Positions 34,516 through 43,806 of a stretch of 64,000 bases of DNA are shown here, piece by piece (position 1 is the first letter of the stretch; each line of letters begins with the position of its first letter). The notes beneath the pieces are model-generated. The model made no database searches. It was not told the DNA's origin and was given only the letters and a program-made list of their open reading frames with translations. The translations under genes and the position numbers were made by a program. Source of the stretch: Sodalinema lacuna_A (GTDB lineage: Bacteria > Cyanobacteriota > Cyanobacteriia > Cyanobacteriales > Geitlerinemataceae); NCBI GenBank assembly GCA_900149785.2, contig FSSI02000003.1, positions 62,001-126,000 of the forward strand. Reading direction: 5' to 3'.

Positions 34516-36849
34516 CTAACGTCCCCTTAACGCCGCCAACTTGCGCCGCCAGTCCTGACGCTGCACCATCTGCCATTGCTGGCGTAACTCCTCAACTGGA
34601 ACCGACTCCTTCCCATAACGCCAACCCACATAGGCTTGACAAATACGAGAAACTATGATATGCACTTCAGGAGGATAGCGATCGCCCACCTGACGCGCAA
34701 ACTCCAAGGGGGTGTGAGCCGGATGTTTCGCACAGCCATCGGCCGCCAACTGCTGCAACATCTGCTGATATAACCGCTCCATCGCCGCCAACTTCGACAG
34801 CCAACGGCGGCGTTTCCACTCCCGCCAACCTTGCCAACTCAGCCATCCCGCAAAGCTAAACAGAACCAGAGTTAACAAACCACTTAATACCCCCAGCCAT
34901 CCCTGAGCGAATCGCGCTAAGAACCAATCAATCCCCCGGCCCAGCATCACGAACAGGCCGTTAATAAACCCCGTCACCGGAGAGGGAAGCCAACCCGCAA
35001 TCCAATCCCAAAACTGTCGTAATACCCCAAAAGGTTCATACTCACTCACCGAAGGGGGAATCACCTCATGACCAGGAATCGGGTCAAAGGCGAACCAACC
35101 ATGACTGGGGAAATACACTTCCGTTAAGGCGAACGCATGGGTATTCTTGACCTCGTATAAGCCGGTAAAGGGGTTAAAGTCCCCCGGCCCGAATCCGGTC
35201 GCCAGTCGCGCGGGAATCCCCAGGGAACGCAACAGGAGGGTTAACACCGTCGAGAAATGGTCGGGATAGCCGCCGGGAGTACAGGTCGCTGGATTGGGGG
35301 ACTCCTCGCAGCGGAAAAGAAAGTTGAGGGCCAAGTCTTCCCCTTCATCGAGAAAGGCTAAGCCAAAGGGATCTTGAGGGATATCATAGGTCTGTTTGAG
35401 ATATTGGGCCAGATACAGAGATATCTCATAGGGGTTGTCCAGGGAGTTGGGAGCGTTGGCTAAAACCGACTGGCTATAGTCCCGTAATCGCTCGTTAATC
35501 TCCTCGGGAACTTGTAGATAGACCTCGGAGATGCTTTGCGGATAGGTGGTGTCGGCTTCTCCTAACTGGGTGCGATCGCGCAGGGAGACATGAGAGACGA
35601 CACTATAGGTCAACCCATCGAACAGGGGAACCGGGGAACGCAATGACCCTTCTGGACCAATGGCCACATCCTCGGTGGGAAAGTAGAGATAACGAGGTTG
35701 ATCGAGAACTGGAATCAGTCCCGGAAAATCTGAGACAATACTATAGGTCTGGATGACTTCCTGGGTGTAACTGCGCGGCCCCATAAAGGGTAAGTCAAAG
35801 CGAAAATTCCACGACGAACGGCGAACCTCTCGCACCTCCTCGTTTCTGGAGACGTGCCAACCTTGTCCGGTATACTCGTCAAACGCAATCACTCGCCAAA
35901 ATCCGGGGGCCTGCGATCGCACCCGCATCACCACCTGAGGGGTCATCGACCCCCGCAGGTTTTGGTTCATACTCTCGGAAAACCCAGAATAGAAGGTCTC
36001 ATCCACCTCCCCAGGTCCGGTGGCCATTCCTCCAGGGCCATCTCCATCCAAGTCACTTCCATCCCCCTGAGCGTTGGGACTGACGATATTACGACCATCG
36101 AATTCACCGGGAAAGTCAATGGTACTACTAACGGGAAACGAGCGTAACTGATATCCCGGAACCCGAGGAATCGCCGCAAATAGCACTAATCCTAAACTCA
36201 GCACCAGCAAGGCCAGGGTTAGGCTGGCTTTCCAGGGAAATGACTGGCGCAAACTCCGGATGGCCGAGGTTTGAGGCTGGTCTGAGGCGCGATCGCCTAA
36301 CCCCAAACGAGAGCGATAATCATAAATTAAGGTGGGAATCGCCAGCAGCAGAAACAGCACCAGAAACGGTGCAAAGGCCATGGTTTGGCTAATGGTTCCC
36401 GCCACCCCAATCAGAATCAAGGCGATGACCATCGAATAGCCTAAATCCTTGCGTCGGGGTAAATCGAAGGTATGCAGAACTTGCACCTGAATCAGCAGTT
36501 CCGCTAAAATAACCCGTGTGTCATTGAGGGTGGTCACGAGGTTGTTGAGAAAGACCACCAACGTCACAATCAGGGCGATCGCCAAAACAAATTTCAGGAC
36601 AATGTTGCGCTCTCGGCGACGCCACCAACTCCAGCTTGCACCAATGATACTTAACGGAACTGCCCAGAGACTAATCCAGGTTTCCGCCGCCACATCCGTA
36701 GCCACCATCCCCACAATCACCAGTAATTGTACCAGCACCCGTAACGTCACCGACTCCTCAGCCACCGGAGGGGAGAGCGATCGCCAAAACTCCCCGACAC
36801 GACCGAGTCGAGATAAATTCATCCAATGTCGGGAATCAGAAGCAGACAT
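34516..36849 (-). CDS. TgpA-like membrane protein (DUF3488 / transglutaminase-like), catalytic Cys absent
   Basis: About 777 residues from the ATG at 36849. Several membrane helices occupy residues ~40-235 (DUF3488 part), with one more at ~665-690. A transglutaminase-like domain spans ~490-600: at the nucleophile position the usual G-x-C-E-H is GYPDHF (about 527-532), so Cys is replaced by Pro. His is retained in NTHAFALTEVY and Asp in FDPIPGHE. I recall that cyanobacterial members commonly read GYPDHFS, suggesting a non-enzymatic or altered subfamily. The C-terminal ~80 residues are a DUF4129-like helical tail (HTPLEFARQV). Its role in the cell is unknown. Confidence 0.9.
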   Translation of the reverse strand: MSASDSRHWMNLSRLGRVGEFWRSLSPPVAEESVTLRVLVQLLVIVGMVATDVAAETWISLWAVPLSIIGASWSWWRRRERNIVLKFVLAIALIVTLVVFLNNLVTTLNDTRVILAELLIQVQVLHTFDLPRRKDLGYSMVIALILIGVAGTISQTMAFAPFLVLFLLLAIPTLIYDYRSRLGLGDRASDQPQTSAIRSLRQSFPWKASLTLALLVLSLGLVLFAAIPRVPGYQLRSFPVSSTIDFPGEFDGRNIVSPNAQGDGSDLDGDGPGGMATGPGEVDETFYSGFSESMNQNLRGSMTPQVVMRVRSQAPGFWRVIAFDEYTGQGWHVSRNEEVREVRRSSWNFRFDLPFMGPRSYTQEVIQTYSIVSDFPGLIPVLDQPRYLYFPTEDVAIGPEGSLRSPVPLFDGLTYSVVSHVSLRDRTQLGEADTTYPQSISEVYLQVPEEINERLRDYSQSVLANAPNSLDNPYEISLYLAQYLKQTYDIPQDPFGLAFLDEGEDLALNFLFRCEESPNPATCTPGGYPDHFSTVLTLLLRSLGIPARLATGFGPGDFNPFTGLYEVKNTHAFALTEVYFPSHGWFAFDPIPGHEVIPPSVSEYEPFGVLRQFWDWIAGWLPSPVTGFINGLFVMLGRGIDWFLARFAQGWLGVLSGLLTLVLFSFAGWLSWQGWREWKRRRWLSKLAAMERLYQQMLQQLAADGCAKHPAHTPLEFARQVGDRYPPEVHIIVSRICQAYVGWRYGKESVPVEELRQQWQMVQRQDWRRKLAALRGR

Positions 36850-37164
36850 AACAGGCCTCGCGAGAGTCAAGGAATAAGATTGGCTTCGATGGAGTCTAAC
36901 CCATTGACCGGTCTCTGCACTACTGTGCCACAAACAATCCTCTCCTTACTACCTCATTGAATGCACAGATTTTTTGATCGTTAACGGCGATAACGTTGAC
37001 GTATCATATCTCGGTCATTTCAGGGTTGCAGATGTGATGTGCGTTAACTGGCCCAAAGGCTTCGCGATCGCCACCGAGCCACCAAAAGGAACTACATTAG
37101 GTAGAGAGTAAACCGAGAGCCTTTGCCTTCTCCGTTTCCCTGCTGATCGTTCCAAGCACCACTT
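36850..37164. promoter_or_regulatory. Divergent intergenic region, 315 bp
   Basis: It carries the promoters of the TgpA-like (leftward) and 2OG-oxygenase (rightward) genes. A near-palindrome GTTAACG ... CGTTGAC lies around 36979-36999. No consensus -10/-35 pair or riboswitch is recognisable. Confidence 0.4.
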
Positions 37165-38040
37165 ATGACCGTCACCCCACCGTCGAGTTCTCCCAACCGG
37201 GACACAGCCGCGAACCTCAATCTCGACCGTCGGTTTCAAACCCTAATCGAACAATCCCTGACCACCCTTGAAGCCTTACTCAACGATGACAGTCTCGCCC
37301 CCCTAGAGCGTGCCAAAATTGCCCTAGACCTCTTGGCGTTGGCTCAGAACAACCGGGACATTCCCGAATTGTCCTCCCTCAGCCACAAGAGCCGCTCCCT
37401 CGCCACAATCGGAACCGTGGCCCAAGAAACGGTCCCCGCGTCGAGTTCCCAGGATCTCGACGCGGTGGTCTGTCTCGATGATTTTTTAAGCCCCGAGGAG
37501 AATCGTCAGGCCCTTGAGATTGCCTTGAATCAACGCCAAGACTTTGTCCCATCTAGCACCACCAGTAAAGCCGATAACTACCGCCAGTCATCGATTCTCT
37601 ACGCCACCCATTTTCCCCAGTTTTATCACCGGCTCAAACATCAAATTCTCGTGGCGCTACCCCAAATTTGGACTCCCCTTCAGCAGTCTCCCTTCCCGGT
37701 GACTCAGGTGGAGATGCAACTGACGGTTCATGGAGATGGCTGCTATTACAAGGTGCATAACGACTCGGGAAGTCCAGAAACCATCACCCGCGAACTGACC
37801 TATGTGTATTATGTCCATCAGGAACCGGCGCAGTTTTCCGGGGGAGAACTACGGTTATATCAGACCAATGCGAGTGATGGCCGCCTGCGCGATCGCAACC
37901 ACTTCAAAACCATCACTCCCCGCAACAATCGACTCGTGTTCTTCAACAGCCGTTGTCAACATGAAGTGATGCCGGTTCGCTGTTCCTCCAACAAATTTGA
38001 GGATAGCCGCTTTACCTTTAACGGCTGGCTCAGACGTTAG
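37165..38040 (+). CDS. 2-oxoglutarate/Fe(II)-dependent oxygenase (prolyl 4-hydroxylase-like)
   Basis: A 291-residue protein. Residues ~90-290 form the oxygenase double-stranded beta-helix: YYKVHNDSG holds the H-x-D metal pair, the distal His is in CQHEVMPVRC, and the 2OG-binding Arg is in SRFTFNGWLRR. DDFLSPEE marks the domain start, and YVYYVH and FSGGELRLYQT are typical of P4H-like (SM-20/EGL-9-type) enzymes. The first ~85 residues are a helical extension unique to cyanobacterial members. The substrate is unknown. It is convergent with the PatU-like gene. Confidence 0.9.
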   Translation: MTVTPPSSSPNRDTAANLNLDRRFQTLIEQSLTTLEALLNDDSLAPLERAKIALDLLALAQNNRDIPELSSLSHKSRSLATIGTVAQETVPASSSQDLDAVVCLDDFLSPEENRQALEIALNQRQDFVPSSTTSKADNYRQSSILYATHFPQFYHRLKHQILVALPQIWTPLQQSPFPVTQVEMQLTVHGDGCYYKVHNDSGSPETITRELTYVYYVHQEPAQFSGGELRLYQTNASDGRLRDRNHFKTITPRNNRLVFFNSRCQHEVMPVRCSSNKFEDSRFTFNGWLRR

Positions 38041-38166
38041 GACATCCCGCCCGACAGGACAAAAATAGACAGTTCAACCACGACGATTAGAAGCCGTAAG
38101 GTTGCCGCCAGGGAAGAAAAAACAGAGTCTATTTGTCCTAACTTGTTTGTCTAAAGCACCTAGAAA

Positions 38167-39141
38167 TTAGAGCGTTGGACAAAGGGAAAACACGAGGGGA
38201 GATTGCCCGGATGTATCAAGATGGACTTCGAGCGTATAGGTGTGATTCACCTGAATATCCGCCAGTTCAACAGTGATGTGACCAGGAGTTGAGCGTTGTG
38301 CGGTGTTCATGGCTCCCTCACCGCGTAACTGAACGCGACCCCCATCGGGAAGTTGACAACAGACTCGCAATTGAGAAGCGTCATCCTCAGTCTGGAACCG
38401 GGCCTCAAGTTGCAAAAGTCCTTGAGCCGTGAGCCATTGACGGCGATCGCTCGGATGACTGGCCGAGACGTGCAACGATAAGGATTCGACAATTTCCTTC
38501 GCCGCCAGCAGCGACAACAGCATCTGCTGAGTGGGAGTCGCGCCCTCATAACTGCTGGGAAATTCCCCCTCAGACGGCTCAATCAGCGTCTCACCACTGC
38601 GGCTGGTGGACCACACCAACAAACGCTCCGTCCAAAGATTTAACTCCTCAGTGCGATCGGGGAAAAGGCCTTCCACCGCCGCCACCAAGCGTTCTCCTTG
38701 ACGTAGCGAGGTCCGTAACAACTGCTGACAGCGGACTAACAGTTGTGCGAAGGTCTCTTCCGAGATGGGAACGGGGAGCCGTAGCTGTTCGAGTTGCGGT
38801 AACCAGACATACGTGGGAACTCTCGAATCAGCTTCCTCGTCAACAGGATCATTGGCGTATTCCAAAACCTCGCCGGTTTCCCAGGGGAACAGAGGTAAGT
38901 TCTGTTCGAGTTCTTGTTGAATGCGACGCTTCAAAAGCGCCTGAAAACGGTTCTGCACGGTGGATTCCTCTCCTATTGGTATCGCGTCAAAGTCCAGAAA
39001 CCTAGATTGGGAGCGATGGGGTTCGACACCCGCTCCCGCGTCAGGTTCATTGTCCTGGATGACCTCTTGTAAAAGCCAGGCGAGGAAGCGTTCTGCTAAC
39101 CGCTCCTCTTCCTGACTCCATTGGTTCCTATCATTATTCAT
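38167..39141 (-). CDS. PatU-like protein (hetZ partner)
   Basis: About 324 residues from the ATG at 39141 with GGGAAG 8 nt before it. The N-terminus is acidic and helical (SQEEERLAERFLAWLLQEV); the C-terminal ~110 residues are beta-rich (LQLEARFQTEDDASQLRV, then TVELADIQVNHTYTLEV) and end in PLVFSLCPTL, as PatU/PatU3 proteins do. The strongest argument is position: it follows a HetZ-family gene on the same strand, as patU genes follow hetZ in Anabaena. In Anabaena PatU3 and HetZ interact in heterocyst patterning. In a non-heterocystous strain the role must differ. Name given with caution. Confidence 0.62.
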   Translation of the reverse strand: MNNDRNQWSQEEERLAERFLAWLLQEVIQDNEPDAGAGVEPHRSQSRFLDFDAIPIGEESTVQNRFQALLKRRIQQELEQNLPLFPWETGEVLEYANDPVDEEADSRVPTYVWLPQLEQLRLPVPISEETFAQLLVRCQQLLRTSLRQGERLVAAVEGLFPDRTEELNLWTERLLVWSTSRSGETLIEPSEGEFPSSYEGATPTQQMLLSLLAAKEIVESLSLHVSASHPSDRRQWLTAQGLLQLEARFQTEDDASQLRVCCQLPDGGRVQLRGEGAMNTAQRSTPGHITVELADIQVNHTYTLEVHLDTSGQSPLVFSLCPTL

Positions 39142-39304
39142 TCGTTGACTTCCCTTCTCCGGACGTTGGTCCGTCCGGTTCCTGATGGCGCGGTCTAGCT
39201 CAGAGATCTCAGTGCGAGGCCTGTTATTTAGAGGCCTGTATGAACACTTGGCTCGATTTTCCCCCGTGACCGAGATTTTTGTTACGCATTGCGTTTCAAT
39301 TATA

Positions 39305-40447
39305 TTAATCATTGCGATAGTCCCAGGCCCGCTTGAGGAGCGTAAACCAACGTCGCTGGAGTTGAGAGAGACTCAGTCCCAACTGTTGAGCCAAGTCGTG
39401 ATCATCATCGCCCCGACGTTTTCCTTCAAGTAAGCTCAACTCATCGGGTTGACAGCGATTGAGAAACGTCTCCCATTCCGCCGTCGTCATCCCCAGATTG
39501 CGATCGAGATCCGCATCGAGCCATTGATGAACCAACTCCCAGCGGTGGGACAGCGCAAACCGGATCAGATGGTACTTAAACCGTTGTTGTAAATAATCTC
39601 GCTGGCGGGGGTCTAACCCTAGGATGGCTTCAATCTCCCCGGTTGGCAAGTCCTGTAGCCGCAAAACAAAGTAGTCTGCACACGCACTTTGATCATTCTC
39701 ATCGAGGTACGTAATCAGCTCCTCGATAATGCGGTTGCGCAACAAATCATCGGTGGGATCTTGGGCGCCGTCCACCATGCGATCGCGGACCTGAGCCAGC
39801 GACGCTTCCCCCCAGTTACTCCCCCCCTCATTCGGCTTTCCATCACTGGCTTGTTGTAAGTCAACGGAGTATTCCAAAGGTTGTTGCTGTGCAAAGGTCT
39901 GGGCGCGTAAAATCACTAACTGCTGACTGCGTCCTCGATTGAGATGAATGCGCCGTTTCCCATAGCGTTCGGTAAACGCCAGATATTCGGCTAATTCCAG
40001 GAGCGATCGCGGTGAGTATGTCGGTGGAAGTTGCGCCTCACGACGCAGCGCGTTCAGGGTTTCGACGTAAAACCCCTGTAAAAAATCCTCAATCAGTTGC
40101 AACCGCGCCCCATAACTCGACTGCACGGTTGGCGGGGTGATATAACGATAGACAATGGCGCTGAGGGTACTATGTAAATCTAACCGTCCCCCTTCCGAGC
40201 CGCGCCGATAATACTGTAGAACTTGTTGCAGACGATGTTGTGCTAAATGATAACCCCAGCCGAGAACATCACCTGAGCCTTGAATACGTTGACTTTGTTC
40301 ACAAGTTCGTGTCACTTCCTCCGCAATCCGTTCAGCGACGGTTTGGCAATGTTTGGGGCTGGCGCGAGTACCGGCTTGCAGTTGTTTGACTAACCATTGC
40401 ACGAGGGAATCTGTCATGGAACTTTCGGGTGCTACTGGGCTAACCAT
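39305..40447 (-). CDS. hetZ: HetZ-family regulator (first copy, beside patU-like gene)
   Basis: About 380 residues from the ATG at 40447 (an ATG at 40417 is an equal alternative). The family's landmarks are VAERIAEEVTRTCEQSQRI, AIVYRYITPP, LIEDFLQGFYVETLNALRRE, LLELAEYLAFTERYGKRRI and LGLDPRQRDYLQQRFKYHLIRFALSHRWELVHQWL. The C-terminus (AQQLGLSLSQLQRRWFTLL) looks like a helix-turn-helix. HetZ is a DNA-binding-like protein required early in heterocyst differentiation, but homologues are present in all filamentous cyanobacteria. A PatU-like gene follows 163 bp downstream. A second HetZ copy is at 50716-51951. Confidence 0.88.
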   Translation of the reverse strand: MVSPVAPESSMTDSLVQWLVKQLQAGTRASPKHCQTVAERIAEEVTRTCEQSQRIQGSGDVLGWGYHLAQHRLQQVLQYYRRGSEGGRLDLHSTLSAIVYRYITPPTVQSSYGARLQLIEDFLQGFYVETLNALRREAQLPPTYSPRSLLELAEYLAFTERYGKRRIHLNRGRSQQLVILRAQTFAQQQPLEYSVDLQQASDGKPNEGGSNWGEASLAQVRDRMVDGAQDPTDDLLRNRIIEELITYLDENDQSACADYFVLRLQDLPTGEIEAILGLDPRQRDYLQQRFKYHLIRFALSHRWELVHQWLDADLDRNLGMTTAEWETFLNRCQPDELSLLEGKRRGDDDHDLAQQLGLSLSQLQRRWFTLLKRAWDYRND

Positions 40448-40829
40448 CACCGAGATTATTGAAACAACATCAAGCCCAAATCTCCCAACCATCACGAAGG
40501 TTGAGCGATTGGGTTGGTCATGGTAGATGCTCCCTCAAGGGGTTCAACTTAGATCACACCCATTCCGGGACAATCGGCTGTCCTTCGGAATCAAAAGCTG
40601 GCGGTCGGCGTTTCTGTGTCGGGGATGCAGGGAACGGGGAACGCCTCGACTCTAAGCGTCGATTGACCGATTTGGGCGGTTTCCGTCCTACCGTTACTTG
40701 ACTAGACTATGGGTTTCAAGTTCCATTTGCGCGTTTTGTCGCCTCAGAACGCCTGAGAACAACGATATTGACCATCCTGATTGACTATTCTGGAGATTAG
40801 ATGGAGATTAGATGGGGATTCGCGATCGT
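40448..40829. promoter_or_regulatory. Region upstream of hetZ, 382 bp
   Basis: Holds the hetZ promoter (leftward). A broken inverted repeat, CCCAAATCTCCCAACC against GGTTGAGCGATTGGG (about 40473-40515), lies next to the start. No consensus promoter or gene is recognisable; the GGGTCTAACCC motif known as HetR core was not seen in this stretch. Confidence 0.35.
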
Positions 40830-42101
40830 TCACGACTGGGAATCCTCCGCAATCGGGCCAGTCTGCGATCGCCCTTGCGCCTCAAGACGACGGTTAAGAC
40901 GACGTTCGAGTTGTTTCAGAATCGGTATTATCAGCACTACACTCGCCGCGAGAACCAGCCAGAAGGTGTTGGCGACGGTTTGGGAGCGATCGAGGGCGGC
41001 GCCTCCGAGGGGGGGTCCGATCGCATAGCCAATGGCCCAACACAGCGAGTTAATCGACAGATACACCCCTCGCATCTCTTCAGGGGCCAACTCGACCACC
41101 AGGGCCGAGGCGGACGGGGTATAAGAGATCGTGGCGATCGCCATCACCCCCAAGGCGACAATTGCCCAAATCAGCGGATTACTGCTGACCCCAATTACCC
41201 AAACACTCACAAAACTCAGCGCCCAGATCCCGCCCGAGATCATCAACGCATGGGCATGATTAAAACGATTCAACCAACGAGCGACGGGCAATTGCAGCAC
41301 CACGGACACCGCAATATGCCAAGCAAATAAGCCACTGACAATTCTAGCCGGAAAGCCACCGCCCTCGGTTCCGGGAACGAAGTTACTGAGATACACCGGT
41401 AGGGCGGTGTGGTTTTGAGAAATGTAGGTGGTAAAGAGGATGTTGGCGGCGGCGTACACCAAGAGGGTGCGATCGCCTAAAGCCCGCAACCAGGTTTTAA
41501 GAGGGTTATCCCGATGCAACGTCCCCGAGACGGTTTCTTTGAGGGCGATCGCCAGCAACAGAAAAAAGACCACATAGGAGATAGCGTCAATGATAAACAA
41601 GAGACGATAGTCATCGGTCCATTCCACCCAAGCGCCCCCCAACACAATGCCAAATTCTAGCCCGAGGCTATCGGCGAGACGGTTAATCGCATAGGTTTCT
41701 CGCCGCTGTTCTGGCTCGGTGAGATCGGCCACAATGGTCTCGGCGGCGGGCCAATAGAGACCTAGCCCGAACCCATTGAGTAAACTGCCCAGCAGTAGAG
41801 TCGAAAAGTCTTGGGTATTGGCCAGCATCAACGACCCTAACCCAGAGGAGACGGCTGATAACAGCAAGGTTCGTTTGCGGCCAAAGCGAGGCGAATCACA
41901 CAGAGAGCCACTGAGAACTCGCCCCACAATACCGGTGATTGAGGCTGCACCGAGGGCCGTTCCCACCAGCGTCGCCGAGATTCCCACCTGGTTAACGAAG
42001 AAAATTGGTGCGTAGAAGAGGGTAAACCCTGTACCAATTTGTGAAAGAAACCGTCCTAGAATCAGGAGGCGGACTTGTTGACGGGCGCTGGTCTTTAGCA
42101 T
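40830..42101 (-). CDS. MFS-family transporter
   Basis: A 423-residue protein with about 12 hydrophobic helices. The loop 2-3 motif is seen as GRVLSGSLCDSPRFGRKR. The N-terminus is LILGRFLSQIGTGFTLFYAP. A C-terminal amphipathic tail (LEAQGRSQTGPIAEDSQS) is present. The arrangement resembles MDR-type efflux pumps (MdtG/H-like). Substrate unknown. A second MFS gene starts upstream, 75 bp away on the same strand, but is only weakly similar. Confidence 0.92.
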   Translation of the reverse strand: MLKTSARQQVRLLILGRFLSQIGTGFTLFYAPIFFVNQVGISATLVGTALGAASITGIVGRVLSGSLCDSPRFGRKRTLLLSAVSSGLGSLMLANTQDFSTLLLGSLLNGFGLGLYWPAAETIVADLTEPEQRRETYAINRLADSLGLEFGIVLGGAWVEWTDDYRLLFIIDAISYVVFFLLLAIALKETVSGTLHRDNPLKTWLRALGDRTLLVYAAANILFTTYISQNHTALPVYLSNFVPGTEGGGFPARIVSGLFAWHIAVSVVLQLPVARWLNRFNHAHALMISGGIWALSFVSVWVIGVSSNPLIWAIVALGVMAIATISYTPSASALVVELAPEEMRGVYLSINSLCWAIGYAIGPPLGGAALDRSQTVANTFWLVLAASVVLIIPILKQLERRLNRRLEAQGRSQTGPIAEDSQS

Positions 42102-42176
42102 AGAAAGTAGATAATGTCAACCCCTAGTCTCCATCCTGACTGGGCAGGCTGAGACGCTTCCGGCTCTTAAAGGCCG

Positions 42177-43556
42177 CTAAATGCCGCGATCCAAAGCATA
42201 GATATCCCGTTCTCGTCCCAGGGCGAAGCGGAAAGAGTGGGAGAGATCCTTGCTGTTGCGGGTTACAAATAATAGCAGGGCGATCGCCGATAAGATAGCG
42301 GCAATGGCAAAGAGCTGAGCGTAACCGAGGGCCTCGGCGAAGGTTCCCAGAAGGGGTCCAGCGATGGCAATCCCGAGGTCAAAACCACCGATACAGAGGG
42401 AAAAGACCCGTCCTCGTTCTTGGCTTTGAGAGCGATCGCTCATCAGGGCGATGGTCGTCGGCAACATGGTTCCGGCCGCCATCCCTTCAATGAGTCCCGC
42501 CAGGGCAAACATGATCGGGGTCTGGGCTTGCCATAACAGTACCATTGCGAGGAAATAGCAAATCAGAGCGCCACTGATAAATAGACCCCGTCCCAGGCGA
42601 TCAGAGGCTCGTCCCGTGAGTAACCGCATCGAAAAACTGGAGATGGCCGTCATGGTATAGAAAAAGCCGGGGTTAAAGTTAACCCCCGTTTCTTGGATAT
42701 ACAGAGGAACAAAGGTGGTAATCGTCCCGAAAATTAACCCAACAATCAACATCAGCGTGGCCGGGACTTGAATGCGGGGACTGGCCAACATCGTCCAGAA
42801 TCCCTCGGAGGGGGTGGCAGAGGCGGCCCGATCGCGAGCGTCTTGGCGGTTGGGTGCGGGAGCGTTATCGAGACATCCAGAACACAGAAGACTCACCAGT
42901 CCTAAACCGGCGGTCATCAGAAATAGGGATACATACCCGAGTCCCTGTTGCACAAAACCTCCGAGAGCCGGTCCAATGGCTAATCCTAGGGGGGTCACCA
43001 AGCTCATATAGCCGATGAGTTCTCCTCGTTGGTTGGGGGGAGAGAGATCGGTAATTAAGGCACTGTAGGCGGTGGTGAAGGCGGCAATGCTGATGCCGTG
43101 GAAGATTCGCAAGGCCATCAGTTCGGGGATGGAGTCGGCCAGGAGGTAGCCGAGGGGAGCGATCGCCACGACAATCGTTCCCACTCGCAAAACTAAAACT
43201 CGGCTGTGGTGGTCGGCCCAACGACCCAGGGTGGGACGCGACAGCAGTAAGCCAATGGCAAAGGACCCCATCACCCAGCCAATTTGCTGTTGGCTGCCCC
43301 CGAGATCTTGGACGTAAAGCGGCAGCGTCGGCAGCAGTGAGGCCATACTGGACCAGAAGAAGAGACCTCCGACAAATAACAGGCTGAGATTACGTTTTTG
43401 GGCGCGATCGAGGGATTGAAAAACTTGCAAAACAACCGTCCTTGCTCTGGAATGGTACGAAAATTTTAGAAAAATGTTAAGAGAGGCGATCGCCTTGGGA
43501 ATGTTTCGCAGATGAACGTCCCGAATAGAAGTCTCGGGGTCCGGGGCGATCGCCAT
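42177..43556 (-). CDS. MFS-family transporter
   Basis: A ~459-residue protein with 12 predicted helices. Motif A is SRPTLGRWADHHSRV, and its second-half repeat is LLTGRASDRLGRG. The first ~45 residues before the hydrophobic part (SLLFVGGLFFWSSMASLLPT) are polar; an in-frame TTG start close to RAQKRNLSL (LQVFQSLDRAQKRN) is equally possible and would give ~415 residues. Substrate unknown; it looks like sugar/drug efflux (TetA/ AraJ-like). It shares the strand with the previous MFS gene. Confidence 0.9.
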   Translation of the reverse strand: MAIAPDPETSIRDVHLRNIPKAIASLNIFLKFSYHSRARTVVLQVFQSLDRAQKRNLSLLFVGGLFFWSSMASLLPTLPLYVQDLGGSQQQIGWVMGSFAIGLLLSRPTLGRWADHHSRVLVLRVGTIVVAIAPLGYLLADSIPELMALRIFHGISIAAFTTAYSALITDLSPPNQRGELIGYMSLVTPLGLAIGPALGGFVQQGLGYVSLFLMTAGLGLVSLLCSGCLDNAPAPNRQDARDRAASATPSEGFWTMLASPRIQVPATLMLIVGLIFGTITTFVPLYIQETGVNFNPGFFYTMTAISSFSMRLLTGRASDRLGRGLFISGALICYFLAMVLLWQAQTPIMFALAGLIEGMAAGTMLPTTIALMSDRSQSQERGRVFSLCIGGFDLGIAIAGPLLGTFAEALGYAQLFAIAAILSAIALLLFVTRNSKDLSHSFRFALGRERDIYALDRGI

Positions 43557-43806
43557 AACCGTTCAAAATATGAATTTATGTTAACAAACTTCTGAGATGC
43601 CGACAGGTCAGGAATGATCCCGAGTAGACACCAAGGCAGACAACAGGGCAGACAAAAGATAAATCCAATAGATACACTGGATGAGCGTCGATTCTTGGGG
43701 CTAACCGGGAATCTTCACCGGTTATCCTTTATCTTTGACCCTTGATTTCGTCGATTTTCCTCTCCGCGATCAATCACGGAGCTTCCAACCCTCCCAGGAG
43801 TTTTAC

